Positions 53,606 through 62,666 of a DNA stretch of 64,000 nucleotides are shown piece by piece. The first letter of the stretch is position 1. Every line of letters starts with the position of its first letter. The position numbers and the translations under genes are program-made. The notes under the pieces were generated by a model. The model saw only the letters and a list, made by a program, of their open reading frames with translations. It did not search any database and was not told the DNA's origin. Source of the DNA: Synechococcales cyanobacterium S06 (lineage in GTDB: Bacteria > Cyanobacteriota > Cyanobacteriia > Cyanobacteriales > JAABRE01); contig JAABRE010000003.1 of the NCBI GenBank assembly GCA_011391125.1, forward strand, positions 1 through 64,000. The letters run 5' to 3'.

Positions 53606-54906
53606 ATTTCTCCTTGAAAAAAGTCGATAAATTGTTTCGCTGTACGTCCTGATCTACCGTTATGACGAGTAGCCCACTGTTTGGCTTTATATTCTAAGTC
53701 AGCTTGATCGATATTAATTCCACTTTCCTTGGCTAAATGATTCACTATTTCTAGGTAGGTGTCTTGGCTTGCTGGAGTAAAGGTCAAAGTTAGCCCAAAA
53801 CGATCGCCAAAGGACAGTTTTTCCTGTACCGTATCCCAAGCGTGGATTTCCGAGTTATCTTGAAGTTGGGGGCGATCGGCAAAAAATTCCCTCACCAAAT
53901 GACGACGATTAGAGGTGGCATAAACGACCACATTTTCTGGTTTCTTAGTTAAACTACCTTCTAAAACAACTTTTAAAGCTTTAAAAGAATCGTCATCTTC
54001 TTCAAAGGATAAATCATCGACAAAAATGATAAATTTTTGGGGTAAATTAGCTAATTGTTCAGTAATAATGGGTAAGTCTTTTAATTGGGATTTATTAAGT
54101 TCAATTAATCTTAAACCTTGTGATTTATATTGGTGTAATAACGCCTTAATAAGAGAAGATTTACCAGAGCCTCTACTACCATATAATAAAACATTGAGGG
54201 CGGAATAACCAGCTAATAAAAATTCCGTATTTTGAATTAAAGCATTTTTTTGAACTTCATAACCCACGAGGGAATTTAACTGAATGGGATCGGGATTATT
54301 AATGCCCAATAAACTATTTTCTTGCCAACGAAACGCTCCATATTCAGCAAAAATACCCGTACCATTTTGGCGATAATATGATGCTAATTCGGGTAAAGCA
54401 TCGGCCCAATTTTCATATTTTAAGAGGAAAGTTAGCTCCTTATTTTGGATCGGTAAATCCCAAGCAATGGGATTATCTTGTAATTGGGAAGCTGTTTTGA
54501 CCCATTGGCTAATCTTCTCGGTGGTACAATTATAGATATTCTGTAACGTTTGCAAATCATTTTGCACCGCAGCGATTAAAGCTTGAGGTAATTTATCTAA
54601 CGAAGTTTGTTGAACCTGTAAACTGAAAGGGTTGTCATTACGTAAAATTTGTCGAATGAGATATTCTTGCCAACTTTGTTTAGTTGCGGCTAAAGTGGTA
54701 AACCAACTACCGTAAGCTTGTAAACACATGACTGAAGGTAATCTCGAAGTAGAGGTACTTTCCTCATTGCTGTGAAAAGTATTCAAGAGATTGACAAAAG
54801 CTTTTCCCACCGGATGAGCAAAAATGGATTGGTATAGTAGCAAGGAGGCTACTTGATGATTTAAAATACGACTAGAATTGATCACCGAATATTTTGGTTC
54901 TGACAT
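53596..54906 (-). CDS. DUF815 AAA-type ATPase
   Basis: 436 residues. The N-terminal ~190 residues are helical and family-specific. The P-loop LLYGSRGSGKSSL is near residue 250 and Walker B KFIIFVDDLSFEEDD near 295, followed by VVYATSNRRHLV (sensor 1) and RFGLTLTFTP. DUF815 proteins are AAA ATPases of unknown function. The C-terminal two residues (Asn-Ser) and stop (AAT AGT TGA) fall in a heptamer array. Confidence 0.8.
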   Translation of the reverse strand: MSEPKYSVINSSRILNHQVASLLLYQSIFAHPVGKAFVNLLNTFHSNEESTSTSRLPSVMCLQAYGSWFTTLAATKQSWQEYLIRQILRNDNPFSLQVQQTSLDKLPQALIAAVQNDLQTLQNIYNCTTEKISQWVKTASQLQDNPIAWDLPIQNKELTFLLKYENWADALPELASYYRQNGTGIFAEYGAFRWQENSLLGINNPDPIQLNSLVGYEVQKNALIQNTEFLLAGYSALNVLLYGSRGSGKSSLIKALLHQYKSQGLRLIELNKSQLKDLPIITEQLANLPQKFIIFVDDLSFEEDDDSFKALKVVLEGSLTKKPENVVVYATSNRRHLVREFFADRPQLQDNSEIHAWDTVQEKLSFGDRFGLTLTFTPASQDTYLEIVNHLAKESGINIDQADLEYKAKQWATRHNGRSGRTAKQFIDFFQGEINS

Positions 54907-55130
54907 AGCAATATATTTTAGCAGTAAATGTAAAGATAAAAAAAAGTTACATTTTGTATCCTAGCTAAGGAGTAGCGATTTTTGATCATAACAAGATTCT
55001 AATATAAGCTAATTAAGCTCAAGATAATTAATCCTTTAATTGACCAAAAAAAGGGGTTTTCGGTTTCCTCCCTTTCTCAAGGGATAAAAAAAGGATAATT
55101 CCTGATTTCAAGCTACCGAAGACCGAAAGT

Positions 55131-55158
55131 GTAGGGGTTAACGGCCGTTAACCCCTAC
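55131..55158. repeat. 28-bp perfect palindrome, copy 4
   Basis: GTAGGGGTTAACGG plus its reverse complement, identical to 22479-22506. It lies 40 bp before the STAND-GGDEF gene, followed by ACTGATA heptamers running up to its start codon. Confidence 0.85.
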
Positions 55159-55197
55159 AGGTAACTGATAACTGATAACTGGTAACTGATAACTGAC

Positions 55198-57144
55198 ATG
55201 ACCATTGATGAAATTATCCAAATAATAAATGTAAATATAGATAAAAATTTAACTCCCTTACAAGAGACAATTTTGCGACAAACTTGGGAGGGAAAAACTT
55301 ATGCTAATATTGCTAACGACTTACATTATAAACAAGAATATATTAGAAGAATTGCTTCTCATTTATGGAATTGTTTAACAAAAATTTGGGGATTCGAGTT
55401 AGGAAAAAATAATTTTCGCTGTACATTAGAACCAAAACAATTAACAGAAATTGAGCAGAAGTTACTGAATAAATTAGATACTCAAACGTTAATAAAATAT
55501 CTAGCATACCCTGATTATCCTTTACCCATTGATTGTCCTTTATATATTGAAAGACCACCTTTAGAAAAACTTGCTTATGAAGAAATTGTTAAACCCTGTA
55601 GTTTAATTAGAATTAAAGGCTCGGAAAAATATGGTAAGAGTTCCTTAATTTTGCGTATTTTAAATCAGGCGAAAAAATTAAATTATCAGACTGTAACCAT
55701 TGATTTTCAACAAGCTGATAAATCGGTATTTGCAAGTATCGATCAACTGTTGCGTTGGTTAAGTCTTAATATGGCTAGGGAATTAGGTGTTTTCTCAAAA
55801 ATAAATGATTATTGGAATGATGATATTGGTAGTAAAGTTAGTTGCAGTATTTATGTGCAAGTCGCCATTTTAGAACAAATTAATACTCCTTTAGTCTTAG
55901 CTTTAAACGAAGTAAATCGACTGTTTGAATATCCCGATTTGGCTGAGGATTTTTTCTCTTTATTACGGTATTGGTATGAACAGGGAAAACAAATTAAAAC
56001 TTGGGAAAAATTACGTTTAGTGGTGGCCTATTCCACCGAAATATATATTCCCATAAATCTCAATCATTCCCCTTTTAATATCGGTCTTTTGTTAAAATTA
56101 ACACCTTTAAATTTAGAACAAGTTAAAGTTTTAATGAAACGTTATGGATTAGAAAAACTTAAATTATCAGAGATGATAAATTTACTAGAAATGGTAGGAG
56201 GTCATCCTTATCTCATCCAAATAGCTTTATATAACTTATTTCAAGCTCAACAAAACCATGAAAACTTAACCTTAGAAAATATTTTAGCTAACGTTTTTTC
56301 TAATGACAGTATTTATGCTAATCACTTACAAATAATTTTGGCAAATCTCAAGCAAAATACCGAACTTAATCAGACTTTTCTCAAAATAATTAATCATCAT
56401 GATAAGATTAATCGTAATATTTTTAGTGAAAAGTTAATTGATAAATTAGATGCGATGGGTTTAATTATTTGCGATGAAAATAATATTATTCCTAGTTGTA
56501 ATTTGTATGCCCAATATTTTCAAACTAAGTTATCTCAACTTAATTTAACTTTTGAGTCAAAAATTATTTATGAATTACAGCAAGAAAACGAAGCTTTGCG
56601 TAATTTATCACAGATTGATGAGTTAACTCAGGTTGCTAATCGTCATTATTTTAACAAGCATTTACAATATAATTGGGACAAATTAATGAGGGGAAAAAAA
56701 CCTCTATCAATCATCATCTGTGACTTAGATTTTTTGAAAATTTATAATGATAGTTATGGACTTCCAGCCGGTGATGAATGTTTAAAGCAAATTGCTAAGA
56801 TTGTGCAGCAATCAGTGAGAGCTTCAAGGGATTTAATTGCTCGTTATGGTGGAGAAGAATTGGCAATTATTTTGCCGGATGCTGATGTTTATATTGCTTT
56901 TCAAATTGCGGCCAAAATTAGAGATAAAGTGAGGGATTTAAAAATACCTCAAAGTAATAAAGTATTAGGTATTCCCCGTTTTATGACCGTTAGTTTAGGG
57001 TTAGCTACGATGATTCCTAATCAGGAAAATAATCCTGAGCAATTATTAGATGCAGCGTTGGCAGCTTTGTCTGAAGCTAAAGAAAATGGCCGAGATCAAG
57101 TAACCATTAGTTCTTTATTTAATTATGGTTTAATTGACCATTAA
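55198..57144 (+). CDS. STAND-type ATPase fused to a GGDEF diguanylate cyclase
   Basis: 648 residues. The N-terminus (~1-65) is the HTH-like domain found ahead of cyanobacterial vWA-MoxR-associated and AAA-35 proteins (LTPLQETILRQTWEGKTYAN). An AAA-like NTPase follows (~110-420) with P-loop IKGSEKYGKSSL and VLALNEVNRLF as the Walker B region. A short coiled coil leads to a GGDEF domain (~470-640) with RYGGEELAIIL (GGEEL for GGEEF) and IDELTQVANRHYF. It likely couples NTP-driven switching to c-di-GMP synthesis; this coupling is inferred. No ribosome site is obvious, as the start abuts ACTGATA repeats. Confidence 0.85.
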   Translation: MTIDEIIQIINVNIDKNLTPLQETILRQTWEGKTYANIANDLHYKQEYIRRIASHLWNCLTKIWGFELGKNNFRCTLEPKQLTEIEQKLLNKLDTQTLIKYLAYPDYPLPIDCPLYIERPPLEKLAYEEIVKPCSLIRIKGSEKYGKSSLILRILNQAKKLNYQTVTIDFQQADKSVFASIDQLLRWLSLNMARELGVFSKINDYWNDDIGSKVSCSIYVQVAILEQINTPLVLALNEVNRLFEYPDLAEDFFSLLRYWYEQGKQIKTWEKLRLVVAYSTEIYIPINLNHSPFNIGLLLKLTPLNLEQVKVLMKRYGLEKLKLSEMINLLEMVGGHPYLIQIALYNLFQAQQNHENLTLENILANVFSNDSIYANHLQIILANLKQNTELNQTFLKIINHHDKINRNIFSEKLIDKLDAMGLIICDENNIIPSCNLYAQYFQTKLSQLNLTFESKIIYELQQENEALRNLSQIDELTQVANRHYFNKHLQYNWDKLMRGKKPLSIIICDLDFLKIYNDSYGLPAGDECLKQIAKIVQQSVRASRDLIARYGGEELAIILPDADVYIAFQIAAKIRDKVRDLKIPQSNKVLGIPRFMTVSLGLATMIPNQENNPEQLLDAALAALSEAKENGRDQVTISSLFNYGLIDH

Positions 57145-57224
57145 CAATTAATTCATAAGAATATTGAGTAAGATGCTCACACTCCCTAATTATCAATTAT
57201 TAACTAGACTTCTTGCACCAAGTC

Positions 57225-57440
57225 AGGTAATAGGTTTTTAGGTAATAGGTAATAGGTAATAGGTAATAGGTTTTTAGGTAATAGGTTTTTAGGTAATAAC
57301 TATCAACTATCAAGTATTAACTATCAACTATCAACTATCAACTATCAACTATCAACTATCAACTATTAACTATCAACTATCAACTATCAACTATTAACTA
57401 TCAACTATCAACTATCAACTATCAACTATTAACTATTAAG
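57225..57440. repeat. TAGGTAA and ATCAACT heptamer arrays
   Basis: TAGGTAA-type repeats (with TTTTTAGG interruptions) to ~57292, then about twenty ATCAACT/ATTAACT heptamers to 57440, entering the last codons of the next gene. The longest array in the window. Confidence 0.85.
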
Positions 57441-58091
57441 ATGATATTTTGCTTCCGTGGCTACTTGTTCAAAATCATCTTGAGCCAATTTTTCTAAGGT
57501 GGCTCTAACTTCATCACCGGTTAAGTTGCCGAAAGCCTGAGCGACACGATGACGCACTTGCCAATCTTTATTCTCGGCAAACGGAGTCAACAACGGGATG
57601 GCGCGACGATCTCCTAATTCCCCTAATGCACTGATGGCCGCAGTTTGCACGATACTGGTATCTGAGGCAAGCGCTTCGGCGAGTAAGTCAAATGCCCTCG
57701 TGTCGCCTAATTCTCCTAATGCCGCAATGATGCTAAATTGCAACAACCATTCCGAAGTTTCTTGATACAGTTTTTCTAAGTCGGGGTAAGCTTCTATTAG
57801 TTTTAAACCGCCAAGGGCATCCGCAGCAGCAGCTTGTACGTCGATTTCTGGTTCATTGTAGAGGCGATCGCGCAACAAGACCAAAGATTCTGGTAAGTTA
57901 ACTTTGCCCAGGGTATCAAGTTGACTTACGGCTGCATAACGCACTCGAACTTGGGAGTCTGTCAACAAAGGTTTAACGAGATTAAAAGCGATCTGGGGAT
58001 CAAGTTGGCGTAATTGGTTGATTCCACGCAGGCGATCGCCAAAATCATCAGAATTAAGCAAAATTTCGACAGCTTCAGGGGTAATAGACAT
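57429..58091 (-). CDS. nblB: NblB-like HEAT-repeat protein
   Basis: 220 residues made of about six HEAT repeats (VRVRYAAVSQLDTLG; VQTAAISALGELGDRRAIPL; WQVRHRVAQAFGNL). Size and the MSITPEAVEILL start fit NblB, the phycobilin-lyase-related protein needed for phycobilisome breakdown under nutrient starvation; it is related to CpcE/CpcF lyases but has no lyase partner here. Another HEAT-type lyase relative is possible. The last residues Asn-Ser and the stop derive from the heptamer array. Confidence 0.65.
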   Translation of the reverse strand: MSITPEAVEILLNSDDFGDRLRGINQLRQLDPQIAFNLVKPLLTDSQVRVRYAAVSQLDTLGKVNLPESLVLLRDRLYNEPEIDVQAAAADALGGLKLIEAYPDLEKLYQETSEWLLQFSIIAALGELGDTRAFDLLAEALASDTSIVQTAAISALGELGDRRAIPLLTPFAENKDWQVRHRVAQAFGNLTGDEVRATLEKLAQDDFEQVATEAKYHLNS

Positions 58092-58140
58092 AATTTCAAG
58101 TAAAAAGTAAAAAGTAGGGGCTTAACAAGGAAGAAGTAAT

Positions 58141-58602
58141 CTAACTAAGAGCCATACTTCTAATAATATCGCCACGGGTGAGTATTCCTACCACTTCTCC
58201 TGTGTTTTCCTCAATTACAGGTAGTCGGCGAATATTTTTTTCGTGCATCAAATTGGCTGCTTCCCGCAAATTTTGCTGAGGATGGATGCTAATCACTTTT
58301 TTGCTCATAACATCATTAACAATTTGTCCCAAAACTTTATGAATTTCCTGTTCATAACGGGCGGGATTTTGCAAATAAATGACACTATCGAGAATCATGA
58401 TATAGGGTGGGGGTTCTACGCCAGTTTCTTTCCACATCAAATCAGTTTCCGAGATCACTCCCACAATTCTATTGTTGTCATCAACAACGGGCATACCACT
58501 AATGCGTTTTTCTGCAATAATTTTAATAGCTTCTTGGAGGGGGGTTTGGGGTTGAACCGTGATCGGATTAGGAGTCATCACTTCAGCTACAGATTTACTC
58601 AT
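58141..58602 (-). CDS. CBS-domain pair protein
   Basis: 153 residues, two CBS domains: VAEVMTPNPITVQPQTPL ... VVDDNNRIVGVISETDL and VNDVMSKKVISIHPQQNL ... VIEENTGEVVGILTRGDI. Such stand-alone pairs bind adenine nucleotides and act as energy sensors for other proteins. It starts 49 bp after the neighbouring nblB-like gene on the transcription path (58602 to 58141, then 58091), so co-transcription is likely. Confidence 0.85.
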   Translation of the reverse strand: MSKSVAEVMTPNPITVQPQTPLQEAIKIIAEKRISGMPVVDDNNRIVGVISETDLMWKETGVEPPPYIMILDSVIYLQNPARYEQEIHKVLGQIVNDVMSKKVISIHPQQNLREAANLMHEKNIRRLPVIEENTGEVVGILTRGDIIRSMALS

Positions 58603-58779
58603 ATCTAAAAAATTCCGAATAATTAAGAGATTTATAATATAATTTTACCTGAACTGAGTTAAGAGAATTAAAAATATTAAAAAAACGAAACATTTTCCAT
58701 GATTAAAAAGGTTGAGCATAATTTAGATAGTAAAAAATGTGATCTAATTTATTAAATTAATCTTATCGACTTACCAATA

Positions 58780-59010
58780 ATGGCTAATTTAGAATTACTA
58801 AATCGAATTACCTATAATCCTAAACAATGCGGGGGAAAACCTTGTATTAGAGGAATGAGAATTCGTGTTTGTGACATATTAGAAATGTTAGCAGAAAAGG
58901 TTTCCATTGAAGAAATATTAGAGGATTTTCCCGACTTAGAAATAGAAGATATTCAAGCTTGTTTATTATTAGCAGCTCAGAGAATTAATCTTAGTAAATT
59001 AATAGCATGA
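58780..59010 (+). CDS. DUF433 antitoxin
   Basis: 76 residues. ITYNPKQCGGKPCIRGMRI, then VCDILEMLAEKVSIEEIL, is the standard DUF433 layout, a winged-helix-like antitoxin. It overlaps the PIN-like toxin gene by 4 bp (ATGA), the usual arrangement of this module. Confidence 0.88.
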   Translation: MANLELLNRITYNPKQCGGKPCIRGMRIRVCDILEMLAEKVSIEEILEDFPDLEIEDIQACLLLAAQRINLSKLIA

Positions 59011-59345
59011 ATTTTGGGATTGACGCTCAACTTCCGCCCAAATTAGCTGCTTGGTTAACAGAAACTTTTGGGGTTAATGCTATCTCTTTAAAAGATTTAG
59101 GTTTAAGAAATGCTGAGGACAGAGAAATTTTTAAAGCGGCTAAAAAGCCTAACCATATTATTATCACTAAAGACAGTGATTTCATTGACTTAGTAAATAA
59201 ATTTGGTTCACCACCACAAATTTTATGGATAACTTGTGGTAATGTTACTAATCGTAATTTAAAAGTTATTTTTACGAAAACATTTACCCAAGCTTTAGAA
59301 TTATTAAAAGCCGGAGAAATGATGGTAGAAATTAGTGATAAATAA
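59007..59345 (+). CDS. DUF5615 PIN-like toxin
   Basis: 112 residues. Acidic residues of the PIN-like fold: FGIDAQLPPKLAAWL (Asp5), DREIFKAAK, and IIITKDSDFIDL. The module DUF433/DUF5615 is a VapBC-like toxin-antitoxin pair; the toxin is expected to be an RNase. This locus appears intact, unlike the others in the window. Confidence 0.85.
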   Translation: MNFGIDAQLPPKLAAWLTETFGVNAISLKDLGLRNAEDREIFKAAKKPNHIIITKDSDFIDLVNKFGSPPQILWITCGNVTNRNLKVIFTKTFTQALELLKAGEMMVEISDK

Positions 59346-59415
59346 CTTATTTTAGATTCCTTACCTGCACTCCACATTTTCGTTTTCGCACCGTTGTCTG
59401 AGAGAATAAAAGTTA

Positions 59416-61656
59416 TTATTTAACGGAAAATTTGCGTAATCTTAACGCATTTGTTACGACAGAAACCGAACTCATGGCCATCGCAAAACCAGCAATTATC
59501 GGATTAAGTAAAATCCCAAAAAATGGGTATAAAATACCTGCCGCAATGGGGATACCGATACTGTTATAAATGAAGGCAAAAAAGAGGTTTTCTTTAATAT
59601 TTTTAATGGTAGCATGGCTTAATTTTATCGCTGTTATTATACCTTGTAAATCGCCAGAAATTAGGGTAATATCACTGGCTGCGATCGCCACATCTGTGCC
59701 TGTCCCGATGGCGATTCCCACATCAGCTTGAGCCAGTGCGGGAGCATCGTTGATGCCATCGCCGACCATAGCCACGATTTTGCCTTGTTTTTGTAATAGT
59801 TTAATGGTGTCGGCTTTTTGTTCTGGTCGTACTTGGGCGAATACTTTTTTAATATTAGCTTGAAAGGCGATCGATTCGGCTGTTTTTTGATTATCTCCCG
59901 TTAACATAACCACTTCTAAACCAATTTTTTGCAATTTTTTTACTACTGCTGTGGAAGTGGTTTTTAACTGGTCTGAAATGGCAAATAAGGCCTCAATTTT
60001 GCCATCAATTGCTAACCAAATGACTGTTTTTGCTTCACTTTCTAATTTATGCTCAAATTCCGTTAAGATTTCGGTGTCAATTCCTATTTCTTGAAACCAA
60101 ATTTTAGTGCCAATTTGGACTAAATTACTATTAACATAACCTTGCACACCTTGGCCGGCGATCGCTTCAAACTTAGTACAATTAGGAATAGTAGAAATTC
60201 CCTGAGATTTAGCATAATTAACCACAGATTCTGCTAAAGGATGTTCTGAATTCTGCTCAATACTAGCGGCTAATTCTAGTAATTTTAACTCGTTATTTTC
60301 ACTTACACCCTTAACAGTAATATAGTTTGTTACCGTGGGTTTACCCTCAGTTAAAGTACCAGTTTTATCGAGGACAATGGTATTAATTTTATGTGCCAAT
60401 TCCAAACTTTGGGCATCTTTGATGAGGATACCATGTTCAGCACCAATTCCTGTACCCACCATGATAGAAGTGGGAGTGGCTAACCCTAAAGCGCAGGGAC
60501 AAGCTATTATTAAAACACCCACACTGGTAATCATAGCTAAGGTTAAATTCTGGGTGAATAAATACCAGCTAAAAAAGGTCATAATGGCGATCACAATTAC
60601 CACAGGAACAAACACACTGGTTACCTGATCTGCGAGTCTCTGAATATTAGCTTTACTACCTTGTGCTTCCTGCACTAACTTAACAATTTGCGCCAAAAAG
60701 GTGTCTTTTCCTATTCTTAAAGCTTTAAATTTAAAGCTACCAGTTTTATTAATTGTTGCGCCAATAACTTGATCGCCTAACTGTTTGTTAATGGGAATTG
60801 ATTCTCCAGTTACCATGGATTCATCTATGGTAGATTCTCCCTCCACTATTTCACCATCCACAGGAATTTTTTCCCCTGGTTTAACTAAAATTATGTCATT
60901 AATAACCACTTGATTTATATCAATTTCCATAATTTCATTATTTCTAATAACCGTAGCAGTTTTCGGTTGTAAACCCATTAACTTTTTAATCGCTGCGGAG
61001 GTTTTTCCTCGGGCTTTATGTTCTAAGTAACGGCCTAATAGGATTAAAGTAATTAAAACTGCGGCAGTTTCATAATATACGGCAATCTCTAACCCTTGTT
61101 GTGCCAAAAAATGGGGAAAAAATGTCGCAAAAAGGGAATATAAATAAGCTACTCCTGTACCTAAAGCGACTAAAGTATTCATATTAGTATCAAAATTTTT
61201 AGCGCTTTTATAAGCACCTCTAAAAAATGATTCTCCACACCAAACCATCACCGGAGTAGTAAGGATTAATTGCAACCAAAAATTGTGTAACCAATGGGGA
61301 ATAAACGGTATATTTAATCCCGTCATCATGGGTAGGCCACCAAATACTAAAATACTGCTAATTATTCCCCCAAAAATAACCTTATTTAACAGTAATTTTT
61401 CCTCGCTTTCCTGTCTTTTTTCCTCGGATTTTATCTCAATATTTTCTAATACCTGTGAACCATAACCAGCGTTAACAATTGCCGATTGTATCGCCGTTAA
61501 ATTAGTCTCTTTACTGTTAAAATTAACCGTAGCTTGTTCGGCCGCAAAATTAACATTACAATTAATTACTCCCGCAGTTTTATTAATTGCTTTTTCGATT
61601 TTACCTGCACAAGCTGCGCAACCCATCCCCTGTAACTTCAACTGTACATTGTCCAT
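59416..61656 (-). CDS. pacS: copper-translocating P1B-type ATPase (PacS-like)
   Basis: 746 residues. One N-terminal metal-binding domain with [12 protein letters not shown] (Cys13, Cys16), followed by eight membrane helices. The metal channel motif is [10 protein letters not shown], the phosphorylation site [11 protein letters not shown], and the hinge [14 protein letters not shown]. The GMGCAAC loop resembles PacS, the thylakoid Cu(I) ATPase that supplies plastocyanin, more than CtaA. AGGAGG precedes the ATG. No copper chaperone or CopY-type regulator is adjacent. Confidence 0.85.
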   Translation of the reverse strand: MDNVQLKLQGMGCAACAGKIEKAINKTAGVINCNVNFAAEQATVNFNSKETNLTAIQSAIVNAGYGSQVLENIEIKSEEKRQESEEKLLLNKVIFGGIISSILVFGGLPMMTGLNIPFIPHWLHNFWLQLILTTPVMVWCGESFFRGAYKSAKNFDTNMNTLVALGTGVAYLYSLFATFFPHFLAQQGLEIAVYYETAAVLITLILLGRYLEHKARGKTSAAIKKLMGLQPKTATVIRNNEIMEIDINQVVINDIILVKPGEKIPVDGEIVEGESTIDESMVTGESIPINKQLGDQVIGATINKTGSFKFKALRIGKDTFLAQIVKLVQEAQGSKANIQRLADQVTSVFVPVVIVIAIMTFFSWYLFTQNLTLAMITSVGVLIIACPCALGLATPTSIMVGTGIGAEHGILIKDAQSLELAHKINTIVLDKTGTLTEGKPTVTNYITVKGVSENNELKLLELAASIEQNSEHPLAESVVNYAKSQGISTIPNCTKFEAIAGQGVQGYVNSNLVQIGTKIWFQEIGIDTEILTEFEHKLESEAKTVIWLAIDGKIEALFAISDQLKTTSTAVVKKLQKIGLEVVMLTGDNQKTAESIAFQANIKKVFAQVRPEQKADTIKLLQKQGKIVAMVGDGINDAPALAQADVGIAIGTGTDVAIAASDITLISGDLQGIITAIKLSHATIKNIKENLFFAFIYNSIGIPIAAGILYPFFGILLNPIIAGFAMAMSSVSVVTNALRLRKFSVK

Positions 61657-61829
61657 AATTACAACCTCCTTCGTTTCGGTGGGTCAGTCAGACAGACAAA
61701 TTAGTCATTACATACTTAAATTGAAAATCTGACGCACCTTACAATCAGGCTAAAGTCTCCAGTTAAGGGGAGTGTCAAGGGTTTGTTACAAATCTTATTA
61801 TTGCAGAAATCGGATTTCTCGAAAATACA

Positions 61830-61979
61830 ATGATTTTTAGGGTTATAATTGTAACCACAGTACTAATAAAATTATTAAATCCAAAAGTCAAGCAAACTTT
61901 AAAATTAAGAAAAATTGGTAATTCTATCGATGTTAGTTTCCCTAAGGATTTCTTAGAAACATTTACATTAGGAGAATGA
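61830..61979 (+). pseudogene. AbrB/MazE-type antitoxin remnant
   Basis: A 49-codon frame whose second half, KQTLKLRKIGNSIDVSFPKD then FLETFTLGE, is the swapped-hairpin N-terminus of AbrB/MazE antitoxins. The family normally continues GEGD-I/F; here GGAGAATGATATCTTC gives a TGA right where loss of two bases would have shifted the frame, since the next frame reads D-I-F-Y. No toxin follows. The rest of the 61657-62068 gap has only a weak inverted repeat (~61685-61738). Confidence 0.55.
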
Positions 61980-62068
61980 TATCTTCTATTTTTCACGAAG
62001 TAAGAAGTAAGAATTTCGTCAAATAATTACTTCCACTTTTACAGAAACGAATCGCACCAATCTAAAAA

Positions 62069-62647
62069 TTATCGCACACGGAATTCAGCTCGACAACCTT
62101 GATCCACCCAAATTCCGTCTCGATCATAACCCCAGGTACTTCCTTCCCAGCAACCATTACTACTCAATTGACGTTTTAGGGTAACTCGATTGTCTGTTCT
62201 AACCCGACAATATTGATAATCATTGTTGTTAGATTCACATTTAACCGTATTAGAATTGCTATTATTATCAGAGGAGGCCAGAGCGGCCACTACTGCTCCT
62301 ACAACTAAAGCACCACCAACGATGGCTGCGGTATTGTTATTAGAATGATTATTGTTACTATTTGAATTATTATTGTAATTTCTAACTTCAAATACGGCCC
62401 GACAACCATTATCGACCCAAATTCCGTCCCGCTCGTAGCCCCAACTAGAGTTTTTACGACAAGAAGTATCACTTAATTGCCGGACAAGACGAACTCCGCC
62501 ACGGGTGTTGGTGTTGCAAAATCTGTAGCGATCGTCTTTAGATTCGCAGGTGATCTGACGACTGGAACTAGCCTCAACAGGAATGACTCTGAAAACCATA
62601 GCCAAAGTCATCAAGACAATTAACCCTAGGTTGGTTTTATTAAACAT
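62069..62647 (-). CDS. exported protein with duplicated DUF3011 domains
   Basis: 192 residues. A signal peptide spans ~1-26. Two similar domains (~34-92 and ~137-192) each contain CES, a second Cys, RQLS, Cys, WGY(E/D)RDGIWVD and GCRA(V/E)F, so four cysteines per copy probably form disulfides. They are joined by an Asn/Ser-rich stretch and a small hydrophobic segment (AAIVGGALVVGAVVAALA) that could be a membrane helix. Function unknown; it starts 19 bp after the TAXI gene stop and may be co-transcribed. Confidence 0.78.
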   Translation of the reverse strand: MFNKTNLGLIVLMTLAMVFRVIPVEASSSRQITCESKDDRYRFCNTNTRGGVRLVRQLSDTSCRKNSSWGYERDGIWVDNGCRAVFEVRNYNNNSNSNNNHSNNNTAAIVGGALVVGAVVAALASSDNNSNSNTVKCESNNNDYQYCRVRTDNRVTLKRQLSSNGCWEGSTWGYDRDGIWVDQGCRAEFRVR

Positions 62648-62666
62648 GAATGCTTACCTCAATTAT

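Noticed and set aside
57293-57440. Possible CRISPR-like array
   Set aside because: Direct 7-bp repeats with no spacers; these are STRR-type heptamers. The 45- and 48-bp tandem units are also contiguous, without spacers.
58243-58608. 121-residue plus-strand ORF
   Set aside because: Antisense to the CBS-domain gene, which has two complete CBS motifs.
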